Shown here piece after piece: positions 7,816-17,064 of a stretch of 41,763 bases of DNA. The notes beneath the pieces were generated by a model that saw only the letters and a program-made list of their open reading frames with translations, was not told the origin of the DNA and did no database searches. This DNA comes from Bacteroidales bacterium (GTDB lineage Bacteria > Bacteroidota > Bacteroidia > Bacteroidales > P3), in contig JAGBOF010000020.1 in the NCBI GenBank assembly GCA_017633985.1, positions 1 through 41,763 of the forward strand. Direction: 5' to 3'. The translations under genes and the position numbers were made by a program. Position 1 is the stretch's first letter, and each line of letters begins with the position of its first letter.

Positions 7816-9114
7816 TTATTTTGCTATCTGCAGGATAAATTCCTTTATATCTTTCAAAACTTCAGTTGAGATGGTTTCTTCGGTCAATGCATACTCATCA
7901 GGATTGCCCGTTTTGCAATGCTGAAACAAATGATTCAAATCAGGATATACCTTTTCGTGTCGGTTTTTTTGAGACTCGGGCAGATGTTTACGCATAGCCT
8001 TTATGTTCAAATCGCATAATACCTGCATATCTTTGCCGCCCTGCAAAATCAAAAGCGGTTTGTTGATTTTCTTAAGGTACTCCGCAGGCTCAAAGTGATA
8101 AAAATAATCAAGCCACAGCCCGTTTATTGATGTGGTGTCGTACTTTACGTTTTCGGTTTCTTGTAAAGCCAGGTCAATATCGCTTTGGCTTGCTCCGTTC
8201 AGACGCATTATTGCTTCGGTTTGCGACATAAGAATCTCTTTTCCGCTTACGGCAGGTGCCGCCATGAGGATTAATCCTTTTATGTCATCATATTGTGCCC
8301 CCAATATCTCACAAATCATTCCGCCTTCACTGTGCCCGATAATGAAGATGTTATCTTTGTCTATCATATCTTCGTTTTTCAGCATTTGTACGGCTTGTCT
8401 GGTGTCGCAGGCGAAATCATAAGTGGTGCCTTTGTACATATTAGTGTCTTTGGAACCGAACCCGCGGTCGTCATATCTGAAAACGGCAATACCGTTTCGG
8501 GTTAAATAATCGGCAATAACCATAAAGGGTTTATGTTGGAATATTTCCTCGTCACGGTTTTGGCATCCGCTGCCCGAAACAAGCACCGCAACGGGATATT
8601 TCTTATTATCGGCTGCATCTAAAGCTTTGTTGTCGGGATAAGTAAGCGTTCCGTGAAAAACATATTCGCATTGCGGATTGGTAAAAGACAGTTCCTTTTC
8701 TTTGTAAGGGAACGGGGGTAGGGGAGTTTGCGGACGGTTAAAGGCAAATAACGATTCGCTTCTTTCAAATGTTATCTCCTTGTTTAAAAGTCCTTGTTTA
8801 AACGTACCGTGCAATGTTTGTTTGCCGTTGATGTACTTTAAACGGACTTTAACTGACATGTTAGAGATGTTAAACTTAACGCTGTCCTCGGTAATTTTGG
8901 TTTTGGTGGCAGGAATCAGTTGGTTTGTCTGCGAAGGTGAGCCCATCAATACTTTGACAGTGTCTTTCAGGGTAATTATTTGCAAAGTAAGCGGCATGGA
9001 TTGCTCTTTTGAGATATTCAAATCTCCTTTATAATTGAGTGTATCCTGCGCCTGAAGCAATAATCCGCATAACAATACAGACGTAAATACGCAGCAACTG
9101 ATTAATTTACTCAT
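7816..9114 (-). CDS. Exported alpha/beta hydrolase (serine hydrolase)
   Basis: This 432-aa protein has a signal peptide (hydrophobic to about residue 20, then QAQDTLNYKG), an N-terminal beta-rich domain of about 120 residues, and an alpha/beta-hydrolase fold from about residue 150. The catalytic triad can be placed: Ser262 in the nucleophile elbow 'IIGHSEGGM', Asp362 in 'LLILQGGKDMQV' and His395 in 'YPDLNHLFQ'. The oxyanion segment is 'VLVSGSGCQNRD'. This matches exported S33-like or acyl-peptide-esterase-like hydrolases common in Bacteroidota, with substrate unknown. It stands alone: a terminator and its own -7 box lie upstream, and a repeat element lies downstream. The start is the ATG at 9114. 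Confidence 0.85.
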   Translation of the reverse strand: MSKLISCCVFTSVLLCGLLLQAQDTLNYKGDLNISKEQSMPLTLQIITLKDTVKVLMGSPSQTNQLIPATKTKITEDSVKFNISNMSVKVRLKYINGKQTLHGTFKQGLLNKEITFERSESLFAFNRPQTPLPPFPYKEKELSFTNPQCEYVFHGTLTYPDNKALDAADNKKYPVAVLVSGSGCQNRDEEIFQHKPFMVIADYLTRNGIAVFRYDDRGFGSKDTNMYKGTTYDFACDTRQAVQMLKNEDMIDKDNIFIIGHSEGGMICEILGAQYDDIKGLILMAAPAVSGKEILMSQTEAIMRLNGASQSDIDLALQETENVKYDTTSINGLWLDYFYHFEPAEYLKKINKPLLILQGGKDMQVLCDLNIKAMRKHLPESQKNRHEKVYPDLNHLFQHCKTGNPDEYALTEETISTEVLKDIKEFILQIAK

Positions 9115-9130
9115 AGTGTTTAATTTTTTG

Positions 9131-9138
9131 CAAAATTA
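9131..9138 (-). promoter_or_regulatory. -7 promoter box for the alpha/beta hydrolase gene
   Basis: On the minus strand TAATTTTG fits TAnnTTTG and lies 16 bases before the ATG at 9114. No well-spaced TTTG -33 box was found; an upstream terminator T-tract and stem occupy that space. Confidence 0.45.
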
Positions 9139-9151
9139 GAAAAATTTAAAC

Positions 9152-9178
9152 AAAAAAGAGGAGTTTCAAACTCCTCTT
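9152..9178 (-). terminator. Rho-independent terminator after the 2612-aa protein gene
   Basis: A 9-bp stem (AAGAGGAGT / ACTCCTCTT) with a 5-nt loop runs, on the minus strand, into six T. It sits 48 bases past the stop at 9226 and just before the hydrolase promoter. Confidence 0.8.
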
Positions 9179-9225
9179 AATGACAAATAACTGATTTATT
9201 AAATTATTTATTTGCGTGAAGAATG

Positions 9226-12200
9226 TTATTTTATAAGAAGTTTCTTTGTCGTTCCGCCGACATTAATGTAGTAAACGCCTGTTTCAAACTTCTTAACATT
9301 GACGGTAAACCGCCGTGAAGGTATCTGCATCTGATAAACAGTCTGTCCTGCACTGTTTGTCAATGTAACGGTGTTGTCTCTCAATACAGCGGTATTGCCG
9401 ATTGTCACCGTAACATTTTCGTATGCAGGATTAGGATAAACGGTAATGGCATTATTTCCGTCTATTTCACTTAAAGCATTTGCATACTTATAATACGTCG
9501 TTGTTGTTACTATACTGTCACAACCGTTTATTGTCTGCAAAGAGTCAATGGTTGTATCGGTATAATCTTCGCCCGATTCGGTTTCTATAAGCACCGTATC
9601 CGAAACGGTAATATTATATGTCGGATGAACTTCAAGTGTCAATACGGTTATGCTGTCAGTATAAGAATCAATATGTACCGTATCCGTATATGTGCCCTGC
9701 TCTGTCAATTCTTTGCCTGCGAACAGGTACGTACCGTTATCACATATATCCGCCGTCAGATAGTTGAATACGGTATCAACGCTGTTGTCGTAGTCATAGA
9801 AAGTATAAGTGGTAACTGTACTGTCGCAACCTGTTATTGACTGAAGGTTGTTTATTACCGTATCCGAATAATCCTTGCCTTTTTCATTAACCGTTACCGT
9901 GTCGTAAACAGTTAAGTCATAAACAGGATTAACTGTTAATGTCAGTATCACGATACTGTCACACTCAATAGATGATTGTAATGTGTCGTAATATGTACCT
10001 GAAACGGTTAATTCTTTTCCTGCAAACTCATAAGAAAAACCTTCGCAAATATTAGCGCTGACAGGAACTTCGTATTGCGAAGTTACGCTAAGTTGTAACG
10101 TTATAACGCTGTCGCAACCGTTAATTGTCTGCAAACTGTCGGTGTATGTACCTTCTTTATCCAATATACGTGTGCCGAATTGATAACTTCCGCCCTCGCA
10201 AACAGAAGCCGTCAATGTCTGATTGTATTCAGGATTAACAGTCAGAGTAAGAACTGTAATGCTGTCTTTATAGTCATTAACATTTACCGTATCGTAATAC
10301 GTACCCGAAACAGTCAATACTTTATTTGCAAATTCATAACTCTGACTTTCGCATATACTTGCTGCAATCTGACCAAATACCGTATCCACGCTGTTGTCGT
10401 AGTCATAGAATGTATATACTGTAACCGTGCTGTCGCAACCTGTTATTGTCAGAAGGTTGTTTATTACCGTATCAGAATAGTCCTTGCCTTTTTCATTAAC
10501 CGCTACAGTATCGTAAACAGTTACATCATATACAGGATTAACCGTTAATGTCAGTATCACGATACTGTCACACTCGATTGATGATTGTAATGTGTCGTAA
10601 TATGTACCCGAAACGGTTAATTCTTTTCCTGCAAACTCATAAGAAGAACCCTCGCAAATATTAGCGCTGACAGGAACTTCGTATTGCGAAGTCACTTTCA
10701 ACACCAAGGTTATAACGCTGTCGCAACCGTTAATTGTCTGCAAGCTGTCGGTGTATGTACCTTCTTTATCCAATACACGTGTGCCGAATTGATAACTTCC
10801 GCCTTCGCAAACAGAAGCCGTCACGGTCTGATTGTATTCAGGATTAACAGTCAATGTAAGCACTGTAATGCTGTCTTTGTAATCATTGACCTTTACCGTA
10901 TCGTAATACGTACCCGAAGCAGTCAAAACTTTATTTGCAAATTCATAACTCTGACTTTCGCATATACTTGCTGCAATCTGTCCGAATACGGTATCAACGC
11001 TGTTGTCATAGTCGTAGAAAGTATAAGTGGTAACCGTGCTGTCGCAACCTGTTATTGTCAGAAGGTTGTTTATTACCGTATCAGAATAGTCCTTGCCTTT
11101 TTCATTAACCGCTATTGTATCGTAAACAGTTACATCATATACAGGATTAACCGTTAGATGTATTGTAACAATTGAGTCGTTGTTATTAGCGGATTGCAAT
11201 GTGTCCGTGATAGTAACGGAAGCCGTGTAAACACTGTCGGAATAAACAAACTGACCGCAGACAACAGTATCAATTGTTGTTTCGATTGCAGGTTCTGCAG
11301 GCTCTTCGGTTTTTTGCTCCACATTGATAACAGTTATGGCCGTAATGTCATAGCCGTCTACGGAGAAATTCAACGTCGCCGTGCCTGGGAGTTCACCGCT
11401 TACTGTAACCTGTGCATTACCCAAAGAGTCTATTTCCGTGCTTTGTTTGTCTACGCCTATTATCATCTGTGAAGACGGTTTGATATTAAGCGTTTTTCCG
11501 CTTGAAGCAACGGCAGGCAATACCGATACATTGATAACTTTATTATTTCCGTAATAAACGGTGGTTGAGGAATCAACGTTTATGCTTTTCAATTCATGTT
11601 CTATTGTGAATGTCTGCATAAAATCGTTCTGCATGCTGATATCCGCATAACTCTTAACCTTATTGTTTATTATAAGTGTGATTTCATTTGCCGAAAATTC
11701 CCCATCGGCATTAAACCTTACTTTGGAAACAAAGGTTTGCGTTGTATCTCCGTATGCATATTCTTCGTTAAGGAACTCAATGCTGCCGCTGACATATTCA
11801 CCGTTTTGCATTACGGTTATGTTTTCCGTATTCAGCGTTGAAGGTATCATATATTTATCAAATTCCGCCTCAACGGCATCTTCGTAAGCATGAGCCGACA
11901 ATACTTCAGGAAGACTTGCCTGTGTCATACCTATATTTACTTCCAATTGCGGAGGAGGTACAGGCAACCATTCGGAATAAGTAGTTTGATATCCGTCTTT
12001 TTCGAATTTAACCTGCCATAATCCCTGCGGTACATCCCAACGGTACATGCCGTTTTCGTCAGTAAACAACGGATTTTCCTGTGCATAATTTTCGGCATCC
12101 CAGATAACAACGGTTTCATTCAAATCGCCGTACATATCTTCCACATAGTCCTTATAGTAACAAGTAGCAGTAACACCTTCCAATCTGTTAGACGGTACAC

Positions 12201-15200
12201 CCTCATAAACATATCCCGACGGGTCGAGTATCTTTGTTGTAGGAGGATTGGTCGGTGGAGTCGGGTCATCTTGAGACGGTCTAGGTCTGCAGTCTCCTAA
12301 TTCTGCATACATATCAAACCTCTCAAGAACCTGACGATAATTACGTTCATTATCTTTTGCATCTTTCTCAATCTTCTTTCCTACGCCCCAAGAAGCAATA
12401 GCAGTCGCTCCTAAAACAGCCAAAGAGGTTCCCATTGTCATTCCTGATAATCCTGCTGCTGCCGCACCAGCTATTGCAATGCCTCCGTTTAAAAGACCTG
12501 AACGTTTTGTACGTTTTCTATTCTCCTCTTGATACCCTGAAATTAGAGAATCTAACTTCTGTGCTGCATCTGCATTGCAAAGATAATATGCATCTCCTAA
12601 CAAAGCTTCCCATTTGTCATATTCAGAATAATGTCTGTTTATATCCTGATACGTCGTAAATCCAGCAAAAAATCTACTTAATCCATTGCCCAACATATTT
12701 AATGCTTTTTTGGTTGCATAAGCATCTCTAATATGTTTAATGTTTTCCCTATATTCTTGCCGCATTATTTTTAAAGCTTCCTCTTGATTAGGTAATGTTT
12801 TGGTTCTGCCGTACACCTCATCAAATAGTTGTTGCTGTATATGTAAGTTATCAATACATCCATCTAAACCTATTTCAAGTAATGCTAAGGAATTACTAAA
12901 GTTTTCTCCGTAAGTATCAATCATTTCACCAAGAGAATTCAGCCAATTGTTATACGACTCTTGTGTGTTTCCCATATCTGGTAAAGTATTTTCGAAATCA
13001 ACAACTATCTTATCTCCGGAAGATCTGTCCAATAACGTGATTTTCGAAGTATTTTCATTATTAGGAATATCTTCTATTTCCCATTTTTTGCTTACATTAC
13101 CTTCTGTCGGAGAATCTGTTCCTCTATAGTAGTCTATTTTAGGAATATTAGCCTTCGGATTATCGGGTGTTTCAGGCGTTGGTATAGGACCTGTAGGAGG
13201 TTGATTAGTATATCCCCCGTCTGTTATCAACCTTTCATCTACTTTATGACGTTTCTTGACATTAGTTATTATTCTTATAAACTCCTCGGTGGATTGTGCA
13301 TTTGTCAAGGAATCAATATACAATCTATCTATAGAATCTAATTCAATATTAGATGAAGGTCTATAATCAATAATATTCTCTAAAGAATCCAAATGTTGAT
13401 CTATTAAATCAAAATTAATGTCATTACTTGATAATTCAGTATCAATATCTTCTAACAATGAATCAATTGTAGGATTGTTTAAATCCGCAATCATTTCTTC
13501 ATAATTATTTATTGCTTCAAATACTTTAAATGTATCAAGTTCCAATTCTGTATTTGCTATAAAATCAACACTTACATTCATTGGCAAACTTTCTGTATGG
13601 AATTGAGTTTTAACCACCCATCTATCTTGTTTAGCATCATAATGTGGTTTTAATTTCACAACCTTGTTGTCATCAGTGAATACATTTAAAACTACATTTG
13701 AAACAATGGCTGTGTCATTATTTGTAAAATCTATTATAAATGTAAAATCAGGATAAATTGGATAGTAGTAATAATCATGTGTTGTTGTTCCATTTACAAA
13801 ATCAAAAACTGTTACCTCATCGGCATCATGACTACCTCTATGAGCATAATTTATCATAGTTACAGTTTGTACTTGGATTGCATTCTTGTCATAAGTGCAT
13901 TCAACAGTTTCAGTTTGTAATTGTAAACCTTGTTTTGTCGTTACTTTTGCATAGATACTGTGTTTTGATAGGTTGTAAGGATCGTTTAATTCGCATGTTG
14001 TAGTCCACGTTCCGTTAGCCAAAGATTTAGTCTGACCTATAAGGACACCGTTGTCGTAAATCTCTATTTGAGATACTCCCATTGCCGTTCCGCTTATAGG
14101 CACGGAGGTCTTGGCAACTATTGACGGAGCACTTATAGACAAATCTTTTGCTGTAAACTGTGCCGAACCTATCGGTTGTGTTATTGTCTGACCGTCTAAA
14201 TCAAACTGTACGAATGCCGAAGGTGAATATTCACCGCCTAAAGTAGGTATTACACAAAAGCGGACACGGTCTGTATAATAAAGTAAAGGTATAGTTATAC
14301 GGTTTTCATCAACACTGTAACTACCCAAACCGTTACCGACCATGACGGAGTTGTCTACAAATGAAGAATTCTCCGGCATATCTATAACCAATTGTACATT
14401 GCTTACTTTTGTTGCAAACTCCTGTTTGAAATCCACTTTTCCCGTAAGGGTTAGATAATTACCTGCAACTATGGACGGTTTATTAACTGTAAACGATGTA
14501 CCGCTACCTGTATAGTAAAGTTTACTTTCATCCAAAGTAGGGACAGAACTGATATTGACCACACTTATTAATCCGCTTTCAACATTTACAGTGTTCTTGA
14601 CATAATCGGAATTTTCTGTAAGACCTGATACAGATAATTGTTCTATGTCATATATTGTATTGAAGAACTTACTGCTGCCCATTGTAACAAGGGTATATTC
14701 ACCGTCTTGAAGATTGGATATTGTAAGACTGTTATTTGAGTAATTATAAGTCTTAACTAATTTTCCGTTTTTGTCATACAAAGACCCTACTGTATTCTCA
14801 TTATCGTTGTCGGCAATTTCAGCATTGATTTTTCCCAATTCTACAACGTCAATATTCACTGTTGCTTTTAGTGCGGAATCAATGGTTGCAAGTGTTTCAA
14901 TTTGTGTAAATGAAGAATTTTTGCTTGTTATACGGAAGCGTAAAACATCGCCTTCGTTGACATCTTCCAATAAAACTATTTGCGGATATTGTACATTAAA
15001 ATCATTTACCGCTTTATTCTTTGTCTTATTGAAAATGGAGTAACTTATATTATTATAATCGGAATACCAATTCAAAACTTCTGCCGTTTTGCCTTCTTCT
15101 GTTGAAGATTTATAAGTAAAGTTCAACGAAATAACTGCACCTGAAACCGGTTTTAAGGCAATATCGTCCAATGCAATACTGTCGGCACCGTCTTCAATTA

Positions 15201-17064
15201 ACGAATCAATAACCAATGTTTTGCTTACATAATCCGAAGCGGCAAAAGCCAAAGAAGTAGGCACAGCGTTTATCTCCATTGAATAATTACCCTGCGCATC
15301 GGTTTTGGCTGTTAATGTCTTTGCATACTTGCCCGCAAAAGTCTGCGAAGCACTTACAACGGCATTCTGTAGAGCCGCTCCCGTTAATTCGTCTTTTACC
15401 TTACCTGATATCTTTACAGACGCAATACCTTGAAGCGTATATGCGGTATCATTGCTTTCGCTGTTTACCGTATATTGCATAACCTGCGGCGTTTGATACA
15501 TCAAAGCCAAATCCTGCGGCAATACTATGCGGTATTTCAGCTCTTTGCCTTCTGGTTGTGAGGTTAGACCGCTGCCTTGTAAGATATAATTATTAAATCC
15601 GTCTGTCCAAGTTATTGCCGTTTGTTGTGTAACGTCGGTTCCGTCAGGTAATAATACTTTAAGATTTACGTCATACGGTTTGGATAATGAAGTAAAGGCA
15701 ACCGAGGTGTCATTGCTTTGTATGTCTACAGTCTCTATTTTGCCGAAGACGTCCCCCGTCTGATTCTTTACAACAACTTCCCAAGAAGTATTATCTATAA
15801 TATTATTAAATGTATATTGACTTTTATCCGACATTACATAATGCATCTTTTGCCCGCTTTTCTTATTGGTTATCTCCAACCACATGTGAGCATAATCCGA
15901 TACATTAATATTCTGCGGAAGCGAAACCGTCAGAGAGTTTATGTCTTCCTGAATAGTAAGCAATGTGAAATCTTTCCATATATCTGCATTTTGATATAAA
16001 GCCAAAGCTGCTGCAGGTACATATACTACCAAACCGTCTGGTACTCCTTCAAATACATTGTTTGACAATGCAGGCGGTTGCATGGCATAACATGTCAAAG
16101 ATGTCAACTGACTGCAACCGTAAAAGGCTCCGTAACCTATGCTTTCTATTGATGCAGGTAAATATACGGATTCTAAATTGGTATAGTCAAATGCCCAAGA
16201 GGGGATATCGGAAATACCAGTTACACGGGATATGTCCAAAAGCGTACAGTTAGTATAATAGTTAGCAATACCGAAATCGTTGGAATTCATAACTCCCGCA
16301 ACGGTTATCATTGTAACATCATCTCTGCTGCTGCCTTGATTGTTTAAAAGATTGGACAATGTACTGTTTAAATAACCTGCAGAAAAATCATCTATTACCG
16401 CTTCCCCTGTCTGTGCATTGAAATAGTTCGCTCCAGGGTTGGACGGGTTAGACGGATTATATGCGAAATGTCCGACTATTTTTACATTGTGGTCAGGCAT
16501 AACGTAATTAAAAGACTGTGATGTTGAGATTACAGTATCGTTTATTGACCAAAATTTAAATACAAAATCCGTTTGAGTATAAGCATGCAAATCCCTTGAG
16601 CTGCCTACTGCAACATTTTCGCTGCTGAAGTTGAAACTTCCTGCATTGGCAGGTTGTGCAGACAAAGAAAGATTTTTTTTCAAAGGTTGTTCCGTCGGGT
16701 CGGTAGGATTGGACGGAGAGTAAGCAAATATTGCCGTCATTACCGTATTTTTAGACGGCATGTTGATATTAAAAGAAGACGAATAAGACAATGTATCACC
16801 GTCTTCGGAAAGCCAAGCAACGAAACGCCAGTCTGTATTAGGATAAGCATAAACGTTGTAACTTTCGCCTGCAGTTATTTTTCCACTGGGCGAATTTACG
16901 CTTCCGCCTTGGGAAGGAACTGCTATTAATGTCAAAGTATATTTCAGATTCGGTGTTCCTGGATCTGACGGATTGGAAGGGTCAAAATCATCCCCTCCAA
17001 TCTGTGCCAGACTTGTAAAGTGTGCCAGAATCAGAAATATTATTATAAATATTCTGCTTTTCAT
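9226..17064 (-). CDS. Giant mosaic T9SS-secreted protein (2612 aa)
   Basis: A signal peptide (MKSRIFIIIFLILAHFTSLA) is followed by two InlB/Flg_new-like repeats (about 40-205; 'GGSVNSPSGKITAGESYNVYAYP'), a short BspA-type leucine-rich segment (about 285-370), a carboxypeptidase-regulatory-like domain (about 548-628; 'SGKVKDELTGAALQNAVVSA') and several beta-sandwich regions. An Ig-like module lies near 975-1030. A very different part follows: a helical, coiled-coil-like region (about 1370-1520), a Gly/Ala-rich hydrophobic stretch (about 1521-1558) and a Pro-rich linker. Next is a domain opening 'DPSGYVYEGVPSNRLEGVTA' and containing 'SEWLPVPPPQLEVNIG' (about 1610-1700). The C-terminal third consists of 'CEG-x-SY-x-F…GTY-x-D-x-L-x(5)-CDS' repeats. 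The end ('AITVYPNPAYENVTV…YYINVGGTTKKLLIK') is a T9SS type A-like sorting domain. The ATG overlaps the stop of the gene before it (TAATG). It probably acts at the cell surface as a structural or adhesive protein. Confidence 0.85.
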   Translation of the reverse strand: MKSRIFIIIFLILAHFTSLAQIGGDDFDPSNPSDPGTPNLKYTLTLIAVPSQGGSVNSPSGKITAGESYNVYAYPNTDWRFVAWLSEDGDTLSYSSSFNINMPSKNTVMTAIFAYSPSNPTDPTEQPLKKNLSLSAQPANAGSFNFSSENVAVGSSRDLHAYTQTDFVFKFWSINDTVISTSQSFNYVMPDHNVKIVGHFAYNPSNPSNPGANYFNAQTGEAVIDDFSAGYLNSTLSNLLNNQGSSRDDVTMITVAGVMNSNDFGIANYYTNCTLLDISRVTGISDIPSWAFDYTNLESVYLPASIESIGYGAFYGCSQLTSLTCYAMQPPALSNNVFEGVPDGLVVYVPAAALALYQNADIWKDFTLLTIQEDINSLTVSLPQNINVSDYAHMWLEITNKKSGQKMHYVMSDKSQYTFNNIIDNTSWEVVVKNQTGDVFGKIETVDIQSNDTSVAFTSLSKPYDVNLKVLLPDGTDVTQQTAITWTDGFNNYILQGSGLTSQPEGKELKYRIVLPQDLALMYQTPQVMQYTVNSESNDTAYTLQGIASVKISGKVKDELTGAALQNAVVSASQTFAGKYAKTLTAKTDAQGNYSMEINAVPTSLAFAASDYVSKTLVIDSLIEDGADSIALDDIALKPVSGAVISLNFTYKSSTEEGKTAEVLNWYSDYNNISYSIFNKTKNKAVNDFNVQYPQIVLLEDVNEGDVLRFRITSKNSSFTQIETLATIDSALKATVNIDVVELGKINAEIADNDNENTVGSLYDKNGKLVKTYNYSNNSLTISNLQDGEYTLVTMGSSKFFNTIYDIEQLSVSGLTENSDYVKNTVNVESGLISVVNISSVPTLDESKLYYTGSGTSFTVNKPSIVAGNYLTLTGKVDFKQEFATKVSNVQLVIDMPENSSFVDNSVMVGNGLGSYSVDENRITIPLLYYTDRVRFCVIPTLGGEYSPSAFVQFDLDGQTITQPIGSAQFTAKDLSISAPSIVAKTSVPISGTAMGVSQIEIYDNGVLIGQTKSLANGTWTTTCELNDPYNLSKHSIYAKVTTKQGLQLQTETVECTYDKNAIQVQTVTMINYAHRGSHDADEVTVFDFVNGTTTHDYYYYPIYPDFTFIIDFTNNDTAIVSNVVLNVFTDDNKVVKLKPHYDAKQDRWVVKTQFHTESLPMNVSVDFIANTELELDTFKVFEAINNYEEMIADLNNPTIDSLLEDIDTELSSNDINFDLIDQHLDSLENIIDYRPSSNIELDSIDRLYIDSLTNAQSTEEFIRIITNVKKRHKVDERLITDGGYTNQPPTGPIPTPETPDNPKANIPKIDYYRGTDSPTEGNVSKKWEIEDIPNNENTSKITLLDRSSGDKIVVDFENTLPDMGNTQESYNNWLNSLGEMIDTYGENFSNSLALLEIGLDGCIDNLHIQQQLFDEVYGRTKTLPNQEEALKIMRQEYRENIKHIRDAYATKKALNMLGNGLSRFFAGFTTYQDINRHYSEYDKWEALLGDAYYLCNADAAQKLDSLISGYQEENRKRTKRSGLLNGGIAIAGAAAAGLSGMTMGTSLAVLGATAIASWGVGKKIEKDAKDNERNYRQVLERFDMYAELGDCRPRPSQDDPTPPTNPPTTKILDPSGYVYEGVPSNRLEGVTATCYYKDYVEDMYGDLNETVVIWDAENYAQENPLFTDENGMYRWDVPQGLWQVKFEKDGYQTTYSEWLPVPPPQLEVNIGMTQASLPEVLSAHAYEDAVEAEFDKYMIPSTLNTENITVMQNGEYVSGSIEFLNEEYAYGDTTQTFVSKVRFNADGEFSANEITLIINNKVKSYADISMQNDFMQTFTIEHELKSINVDSSTTVYYGNNKVINVSVLPAVASSGKTLNIKPSSQMIIGVDKQSTEIDSLGNAQVTVSGELPGTATLNFSVDGYDITAITVINVEQKTEEPAEPAIETTIDTVVCGQFVYSDSVYTASVTITDTLQSANNNDSIVTIHLTVNPVYDVTVYDTIAVNEKGKDYSDTVINNLLTITGCDSTVTTYTFYDYDNSVDTVFGQIAASICESQSYEFANKVLTASGTYYDTVKVNDYKDSITVLTLTVNPEYNQTVTASVCEGGSYQFGTRVLDKEGTYTDSLQTINGCDSVITLVLKVTSQYEVPVSANICEGSSYEFAGKELTVSGTYYDTLQSSIECDSIVILTLTVNPVYDVTVYDTVAVNEKGKDYSDTVINNLLTITGCDSTVTVYTFYDYDNSVDTVFGQIAASICESQSYEFANKVLTVSGTYYDTVNVNDYKDSITVLTLTVNPEYNQTLTASVCEGGSYQFGTRILDKEGTYTDSLQTINGCDSVITLQLSVTSQYEVPVSANICEGFSYEFAGKELTVSGTYYDTLQSSIECDSIVILTLTVNPVYDLTVYDTVTVNEKGKDYSDTVINNLQSITGCDSTVTTYTFYDYDNSVDTVFNYLTADICDNGTYLFAGKELTEQGTYTDTVHIDSYTDSITVLTLEVHPTYNITVSDTVLIETESGEDYTDTTIDSLQTINGCDSIVTTTTYYKYANALSEIDGNNAITVYPNPAYENVTVTIGNTAVLRDNTVTLTNSAGQTVYQMQIPSRRFTVNVKKFETGVYYINVGGTTKKLLIK
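9615..11151 (-). repeat. Tandem 609-bp (203-aa) super-repeats inside the giant secreted protein
   Basis: Equivalent positions (the GAATAG/GAATAA before TCCTTGCC on the plus strand) fall at 9866, 10475 and 11084, exactly 609 bp apart twice. Two full units and a partial third encode near-identical protein beginning 'VYDVTVYDT…AVNEKGKDYSD'. Each unit holds three shorter modules of about 65 residues with a conserved Cys pair and a 'GCDS' or 'ECDS' motif. The DNA is nearly identical between units, so recent duplication or gene conversion is likely. Confidence 0.9.
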
